A stretch of DNA of 64,000 nt, taken from the NCBI GenBank assembly GCA_017545535.1, contig JAFWMS010000021.1:62001-126000 (forward strand). The letters run 5' to 3'. The notes under the pieces are model-generated. The model did not search any database and was not told the DNA's origin. It worked only from the letters and a program-made list of their open reading frames with translations. This stretch comes from Clostridia bacterium (GTDB lineage: Bacteria; Bacillota; Clostridia; Christensenellales; CAG-138). How positions within the stretch are numbered: position 1 is the first letter of the stretch; each line of letters opens with the position of its first letter. Positions 59,301-64,000 of this stretch are shown here, piece by piece. The translations under genes and the position numbers were made by a program.

Positions 59301-61262
59301 TTATTTTTGCAGCTCGGGGAGAAGGGATTCAAAGTAGTCCAATGACTCGGGATTCCCCAGCGCCTCCCGGTTGGTGATCTTTCGCCCGTTCACCATGTTC
59401 GTCACGGCGGACTCCACCTTCTTCCCGTTGAAGGTCTTGGGCAGGTCCGGCACGGCGTAGATCAGGGCCGGCACGTGACGGGGGGACGCCTTGGTCCTGA
59501 GCTCCTTCTTGATCCGCTTCTTCAGCTCCTCAGTGAGCTCCGCCCCGGGGGACAGCTGGACGAAGAGCAAGATCCGCTGATCGTCGTGATACATCTGGCC
59601 GATGGCCAGGCTGTCCTGGATCTCAGGGAGTTTCTCCACGATGTTGTAGATCTCCGCGGTGCCGATGCGCACACCGGAGGGCTTGAGCACGGAATCGGAC
59701 CGGCCGAAGTAGGTCACGCCGCCGGTCTCGCTGTTGAACTGAACGTAGTCCCCGTGGTGCCAAATGCCGGGATAGACCCTGAAATAGGCGTTCATGTACC
59801 GCTCGCCGTCGGGATCGTTGGCAAAGTAGATGGGCATGCTGGGCTCCGGGATCTCACAGACCAGCTCTCCCTGGGTGTCCCGGACGGGCTTGCCGTTCTC
59901 GTCGTAGCACTCGATCCGCATGCCCAGGCCCGGAGCCTGCAGCTCGCCCACGTACACGGGGCTCAGCAGGTTCCCGATGCAGAAGCAGCCGTTGATGTCC
60001 GTGCCGCCGGCGATGGAATTGAAGTGCAGATCCTTCTTGATCTCCCGATAGACGAAGCGGAACCCCTCCTCGCTGAGGGCGGAGCCGGTCTGAGAGATCA
60101 TGCGCAGCTTCGAAAGGTCCGCATGCTCCTTGGGATTGAACCCGGCGGCCATGAGGGCGTGGATGTAGCTGGCGGAGAGGCCGAAGACGGTGACCCCCTC
60201 CTCCTCCAGCACCTTCCAGATGGCGTCCAGATCGGGATAGGACGGGTTCCCGTCGTAAAGGACGATGGAGCTGCCGGCCCCCAGGGTGGCAGCCTGCCAG
60301 TTCCACATCATCCAGCTGCATGTGGTGATGTACAGCATCCGATCCGAGGGCTTCATGTCGTGGTGCAGCACCAGCTCCTTGAGCTGGTTGATGAGCAGCC
60401 CGCCCACGGACTGGACCATGCACTTGGGTTTGCCCGTGGTGCCGGAGGAGAACATGACCACGGTGGGGTCATTGAATTCCCGCTGGGCATAGACGAAGGG
60501 CTCGGGCGTCTCCTTGGCAAGGAAATCCTCATAGAGCACGGCGTCGGGCAGGTCGGCGATAGCTGCCTTCTCCCCGGCGTAATGGACCACGACCATCTTC
60601 TTGAGCTCGGTCATGCGGGCGGCCACCTGAGCGGCGTTTTGGAGGGTGTCGAAGGCTTTGCCCTTATAGTAATAGCCGTCGGTGGTGAACAGGACCTTGG
60701 GCGATACCTGGCCCAGCCGATCGAAGGCGGCCCCGGGGCCGATATCCGTGGCGCAGGAACACCAAACGCCGCCCACCGCCGCCGTGGCCAGCATGGCGAT
60801 GACGGTCTCCGGCAGGTTCGGGAGGTACGCGGACACCGCGTCCCCCTCCTCCACGCCCAATTCGCGCAGGGCCGTGGCCAGGCGGAAGGTTTGCTCCCGC
60901 ACGTCCTTCCAGCTCAGCACCCGGCGGGAGGTGTCCTCCCCCCGGAAGATCAAACATGGCTCGTCGTTAGGCTCGTGCCGAAGCAGGTTCTCGGCGTAAT
61001 TGAGCTTGCAGCCCGGGAACCATCTGGCTCCGGGGAACTTGTGGATATCGTCCACGGTCTTTTCATAGCCCGTGGAATGGACGATGTCCAGATACCGGAA
61101 CAGGATGTCCCAAAAGGCTTCCGGCTCGTCCACGGAGAAGCGGTAGAGCTCCCGGTAATTCCGGTAGTCCCTGCCCATCTCCCGGTTGACCAGCTCCATA
61201 AAGGCATACATGTTGGATGCTTTCTTGACTTCCTCGCTGGGGGTCCACAACAGCTCGCGCAT
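59301..61262 (-). CDS. acetoacetate-CoA ligase
   Basis: A 653-residue adenylate-forming ligase matching acetoacetyl-CoA synthetase (about 650 residues, start LLWTPSEEVKKASNMYAFM, PGARWFPGCKLNYAEN). The core motif is FSSGTTGKPKCMVQS, with ITTCSWMMWNW, GGTDINGCF, YFGRSDSVLKPSGVRIGTAEIY and the C-terminal catalytic Lys in FNGKKVE. The ATG at 61262 follows AAAAGGAG by 6 nt. It would activate acetoacetate for lipid or butyrate metabolism. Confidence 0.93.
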   Translation of the reverse strand: MRELLWTPSEEVKKASNMYAFMELVNREMGRDYRNYRELYRFSVDEPEAFWDILFRYLDIVHSTGYEKTVDDIHKFPGARWFPGCKLNYAENLLRHEPNDEPCLIFRGEDTSRRVLSWKDVREQTFRLATALRELGVEEGDAVSAYLPNLPETVIAMLATAAVGGVWCSCATDIGPGAAFDRLGQVSPKVLFTTDGYYYKGKAFDTLQNAAQVAARMTELKKMVVVHYAGEKAAIADLPDAVLYEDFLAKETPEPFVYAQREFNDPTVVMFSSGTTGKPKCMVQSVGGLLINQLKELVLHHDMKPSDRMLYITTCSWMMWNWQAATLGAGSSIVLYDGNPSYPDLDAIWKVLEEEGVTVFGLSASYIHALMAAGFNPKEHADLSKLRMISQTGSALSEEGFRFVYREIKKDLHFNSIAGGTDINGCFCIGNLLSPVYVGELQAPGLGMRIECYDENGKPVRDTQGELVCEIPEPSMPIYFANDPDGERYMNAYFRVYPGIWHHGDYVQFNSETGGVTYFGRSDSVLKPSGVRIGTAEIYNIVEKLPEIQDSLAIGQMYHDDQRILLFVQLSPGAELTEELKKRIKKELRTKASPRHVPALIYAVPDLPKTFNGKKVESAVTNMVNGRKITNREALGNPESLDYFESLLPELQK

Positions 61263-61400
61263 AGGTTTCTCCTTTTCCAAAATTTCTTCGTTTATATCAT
61301 ATCGCAAACCGACTCCCGCTGTCAATGAAACGGGGCGTTATATACGGTTTTCCCTCAAAATGCCCCCTATAAGAGGGGATCTTTTTTTCTCTCCACAAAA

Positions 61401-61427
61401 ACAGGGCTTCCCCCTGGGAAGCCCTGT
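61401..61427 (-). terminator. terminator downstream of the DUF362-ferredoxin gene
   Basis: 12-nt arms ACAGGGCTTCCC/GGGAAGCCCTGT; on the minus strand TTTTTG follows. It is flanked by CTCTC/GAGAG pairs that extend the fold. Confidence 0.8.
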
Positions 61428-61443
61428 AGAGAGAGAAAAATCA

Positions 61444-61497
61444 TTGTCCTTGTCTTTGTATTTGTCTTTTCTTTGTATTTGTCTTTGTCTTTGTCTT
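61444..61497. repeat. TTTGTC hexanucleotide microsatellite
   Basis: About nine imperfect units of TTTGTC/TTTGTA (TTGTCC, TTGTCT, TTGTAT, TTGTCT...) in an otherwise gene-free 293-nt stretch (61263-61555). Past it, GCTATTTTNGCC occurs twice (61499-61510, 61529-61540). Confidence 0.8.
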
Positions 61498-61555
61498 AGC
61501 TATTTTCGCCATAGGCAAAATGGCGTTTGCTATTTTTGCCTATCTGTCTTCCCCG

Positions 61556-62728
61556 TTACCGGATTCTTTCCAGGAGCTTGCTCACGATCGTGCGGCGGAC
61601 CTTCATGGCGCCGATGGGACAGAACTCCTGGCAGCAGAAACAGCGGATGCATTTTTTGTAATCGATGGAGGGCTTCTTCTCCACCATGGTGATGGCCTTG
61701 GCTGGACAGACCTTGGCGCACTCGCCGCAGCCGATGCAGTCCTCCCCTTTCACCTGGGGCCGTGGCTGAACGGCGGCTTTCATGATACCGGCCCAAAGCT
61801 TGCCGACGATGCCGGAGTACTTGTCGGTGAACAGTATGCCGCGCTTGACGCCTATGGTCTCGAAGTCCGGGCAGATGAACCTCTCCCAGCCTTCTGTGAC
61901 GGACAGCTCCTCCACCGCGGCAGGGATAAGCCCCCGCTCGAAGGCGGCCATCAGGGTGGGCACATCGTCCCGCTTCATGTGGATAAGGGCTGCCAGGACC
62001 AAGTCCAGCTGATGAGGGGATTTTGAGGCCGCCAGAAGGCCCATTTTTCGGGGTTTGCCCATGGAGGGGCCGTTGCCTTCCATGGCCATGACGCCGTCGC
62101 AAATGGTCAATATGGGCTTGAAATAGGCGTTGATGTCCACCAGCATCCGGGAGAAGTCCGTGGGGTTGGGATAGCGATAATGATACTCCGGTTTATCCGT
62201 GCCGGGGATGGCGCCGAACATGTTCTTACAACCGCCGGTGAGGCCCATCATGCCGTGGGTCTTCAGCTTGCAGAAGTCGATGATGTAGTCGCAGTCGTCC
62301 AGATACGCCGTATAGGTAAAGTGCTTCATCACCCGGGCCTCGGGGAAATCCACTTCCCTGATCTGGGTATTCTGGTTGAGGGTCGCCCCCGCCTTCTCGC
62401 AGTCTGTAAGACCGGTTGCGGCATACACCCGCTTCAGATAAGGAAGCGAGAAGGGACCGCCGGGACTGTCGCCAATAACGACTTCAGCCCCCCGTTCGGT
62501 GAGCAGCTCCGTCAGGACCGACAGCAGCACCGGATGGGTAGTGGCGGCTTTCTCCGGCTTCAGAAAGGTGATCAGATTCGCTTTGACGACCACGCGATCA
62601 CCTGGCTTAATGAAATCGAGTCCGCCCAGGGGCGCCAAAACTTCCCGCAGGGCGGCCTTGGCTGTTTCGGGTTCATAGGCGTCGCAGGGGACGACGGACA
62701 CATCAAGAGGACGATTTTCTGTTTCCAT
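61556..62728 (-). CDS. DUF362 domain protein with C-terminal 2[4Fe-4S] ferredoxin
   Basis: A 390-residue protein: a DUF362 domain (residues about 30-260; DRVVVKANLITFLKP, GDSPGGPF, DFCKLKTHGMMGLTGGCKNMFG, DGVMAMEGNGPS) and two ferredoxin-type cluster motifs near residues 317-365 (CIGCGECAKVCPAKAI, CIRCFCCQEFCPIGAM). The family occurs in anaerobes as probable redox or iron-sulfur enzymes of unknown reaction. It starts 16 nt after the mgtE stop; a terminator lies about 130 nt downstream. Confidence 0.9.
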   Translation of the reverse strand: METENRPLDVSVVPCDAYEPETAKAALREVLAPLGGLDFIKPGDRVVVKANLITFLKPEKAATTHPVLLSVLTELLTERGAEVVIGDSPGGPFSLPYLKRVYAATGLTDCEKAGATLNQNTQIREVDFPEARVMKHFTYTAYLDDCDYIIDFCKLKTHGMMGLTGGCKNMFGAIPGTDKPEYHYRYPNPTDFSRMLVDINAYFKPILTICDGVMAMEGNGPSMGKPRKMGLLAASKSPHQLDLVLAALIHMKRDDVPTLMAAFERGLIPAAVEELSVTEGWERFICPDFETIGVKRGILFTDKYSGIVGKLWAGIMKAAVQPRPQVKGEDCIGCGECAKVCPAKAITMVEKKPSIDYKKCIRCFCCQEFCPIGAMKVRRTIVSKLLERIR

Positions 62729-62744
62729 AGAGCAAATGGTTCCT

Positions 62745-64000
62745 TTACAGGCCGATGATGGCCTTGGCGATGCTGAAGAAGGTCAGCAAAGACAAGGCGT
62801 CCACCACCGTGGTGATGAAGGGGCTGGCCATGACCGCCGGGTCAAAGCCCAGCTTCTTGGCCAGCATGGGCAGCGTGCAGCCGATGAACTTGGCGATGGT
62901 GACTGTGACCGTCAATGTAAGCGACACGGAAAGGCTCACCAGCATCCCCACCTTGTCGAGGAACATGAGCTTCAAAAAGCTGATGGCGGCCAGGCTGATC
63001 CCGCAGAGGACCGCCACCCGGACTTCCTTCCAGATGACGGTAAAGATGTCCTTGAATTGGATCTCGTTCAGGGAAAGACCGCGGATGATGGTGACGGAAG
63101 CCTGGCTGCCGGAGTTGCCGCCCGTGTCCATGAGCATGGGGATGTAGGCGGTCAAGACCAGCTGGGCGGCCAGCGCCTCCTCAAAGCTGCTGATGATGAG
63201 GCCGGTGAAGGTGGCCGAGACCATGAGGAGCATGAGCCAGGGGATACGGTGGATGTAGATCTCCCATGCGCTGGTCTTCAAATAGGGCTTGTCGGACGGC
63301 GTGATAGCGGCCATTTTTTCGATATCCTCGGTGGCCTCCTCCTCCATGACGTCGATAGCGTCGTCGACGGTGACGATACCCACGAGGCGGTCCTCCTTGT
63401 CCACCACGGGCATGGCGGTCAAGTCGTACTTTTTGAACTTCTGCGCCACGGTCTCCTGGTCGTCCATGGTGTTGACGCTGACCACGTTGGTGTCCATGAT
63501 GTCGGACACCTTCTCGTCGTCCTGCGCCAAAATCAACGAGCGGATGGAGATGATGCCCTCCAGCTTTCGGCCGGGGCCGGTGACGAAGCAGTCGTTGATG
63601 GTCTCCTTGTCAAGACCCGTGCGGCGGATGGTCTTGATGGCGTCCTCCACCGTGTAGCCCATGCCCAGCTCCACGAACTCGGTGGTCATGATGCTGCCGG
63701 CGCTGTCCTCGGGGTACTTCAGAAGCTCGTTGATGAGCTTTCGGGTCTCCGGGTCGGCCTGGTACAGGATACGCTTCACCACGTTGGCGGGCATCTCCTC
63801 CACCAGGTCCACGGCGTCGTCGATGTACAGCTCGTCGATGACCTCTTTAAGCTCCGTATCGGAGAAGCGGGTGATTAAGAGCTGCTGCTGATCCGGGTCC
63901 ATCTCCACGAAGGTGTCCGCAGCCAGCTCCTTAGGGAGCAGCCGAAACAGCAGGGGCAGGATATCCGGCTCCAGCTCGGCGAAGATAGCCGCGATATCCG
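62745..64000 (-). CDS. mgtE: magnesium transporter MgtE, N-terminus outside window
   Basis: The frame is open to the window edge on the minus strand, so the first residues are missing. Visible are the MgtE N domain (IFAELEPDILPLLFRLLP, YIDDAVDLVEEMPANVV, YPEDSAGSIMTTEFV), two CBS domains (residues with VSDIMDTNVVSVNTMD, MPVVDKEDRLVGIVTVDDAID) and five TM helices (IPWLMLLMVSATFTG, PMLMDTGGNSGSQAS, MASPFITTVVDALSLLTFF). It imports Mg2+ and is gated by Mg2+ binding to the N and CBS domains. Confidence 0.96.
   Translation of the reverse strand, partial: DIAAIFAELEPDILPLLFRLLPKELAADTFVEMDPDQQQLLITRFSDTELKEVIDELYIDDAVDLVEEMPANVVKRILYQADPETRKLINELLKYPEDSAGSIMTTEFVELGMGYTVEDAIKTIRRTGLDKETINDCFVTGPGRKLEGIISIRSLILAQDDEKVSDIMDTNVVSVNTMDDQETVAQKFKKYDLTAMPVVDKEDRLVGIVTVDDAIDVMEEEATEDIEKMAAITPSDKPYLKTSAWEIYIHRIPWLMLLMVSATFTGLIISSFEEALAAQLVLTAYIPMLMDTGGNSGSQASVTIIRGLSLNEIQFKDIFTVIWKEVRVAVLCGISLAAISFLKLMFLDKVGMLVSLSVSLTLTVTVTIAKFIGCTLPMLAKKLGFDPAVMASPFITTVVDALSLLTFFSIAKAIIGL

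Overview
The window looks like a chromosomal segment of an anaerobic, fairly GC-rich Firmicute of the class Clostridia, probably gut-associated. The inference rests on Gram-positive envelope genes (VanW, DegV, PBP1A, a DivIVA-like coiled coil), an OmpR/PhoR-type two-component pair, SD-rich operons with ATGA couplings, adjacent smpB-ssrA, and a molybdenum-hydroxylase purine pathway. There is no prophage, no IS transposase and no CRISPR array. Species cannot be given from sequence alone.

Layout. 1-7.9 kb (+): tRNA modification and mismatch repair (miaB end, ylbF-like, mutS, mutL, miaA, PLP lyase, Cys-rich small protein). 7.8-15.9 kb (-): a XerS-like recombinase beside a perfect inverted repeat, rnhA, a SPOR protein, a histidine kinase/response regulator pair and PBP1A. 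16-19.5 kb: tRNA-Ala, tRNA-Gln and tRNA-Val with small genes (GNAT-like, flavodoxin, mtnN, interrupted lipoprotein). 19.5-28.9 kb: two divergent purine/pyrimidine catabolic operons (hydantoinase, MocA-like, guanine deaminase; adenine deaminase, xdhABC). 29-36 kb (-): ADP-ribosylglycohydrolase, GNAT, tmRNA, smpB, secG, gpmI and a natural pgk-tpiA fusion. 35.9-43.5 kb (-): coiled-coil protein, ruvBAC, lipoproteins and a divergent Lgt. 43.6-54.7 kb mostly (+): carbamate kinase, aminotransferase, tRNA-Leu, VanW, YqeB, MntP (-), DUF4097, DegV, and a large membrane protein with a TPR-like partner. 54.7-64 kb (-): HAD phosphatase, a large membrane-anchored protein, YigZ, endonuclease IV, acetoacetate-CoA ligase, DUF362 ferredoxin and partial mgtE.

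The genes fit a purine-fermenting metabolism. Adenine and guanine deaminases feed hypoxanthine/xanthine to the XdhABC hydroxylase. MocA-like and YqeB proteins probably mature its molybdenum (possibly selenium-containing) cofactor. The hydantoinase, DUF2877 protein and carbamate kinase could handle ring-opened products and recover ATP from carbamoyl phosphate. These links are inferred from family knowledge and synteny.

The most unusual signal is a family of about 80-110-nt structured repeats just downstream of the tmRNA gene (two tandem copies), tRNA-Gln (one copy plus a fragment) and tRNA-Ala (one degenerate copy). Each copy lies beyond a palindromic terminator, carries an inverted copy of the T-arm of the neighbouring RNA gene, and ends with a copy of that gene's 3' end. 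The inner stems differ in sequence but keep their pairing. They look like small non-coding elements that target, or derive from, tRNA 3' ends.
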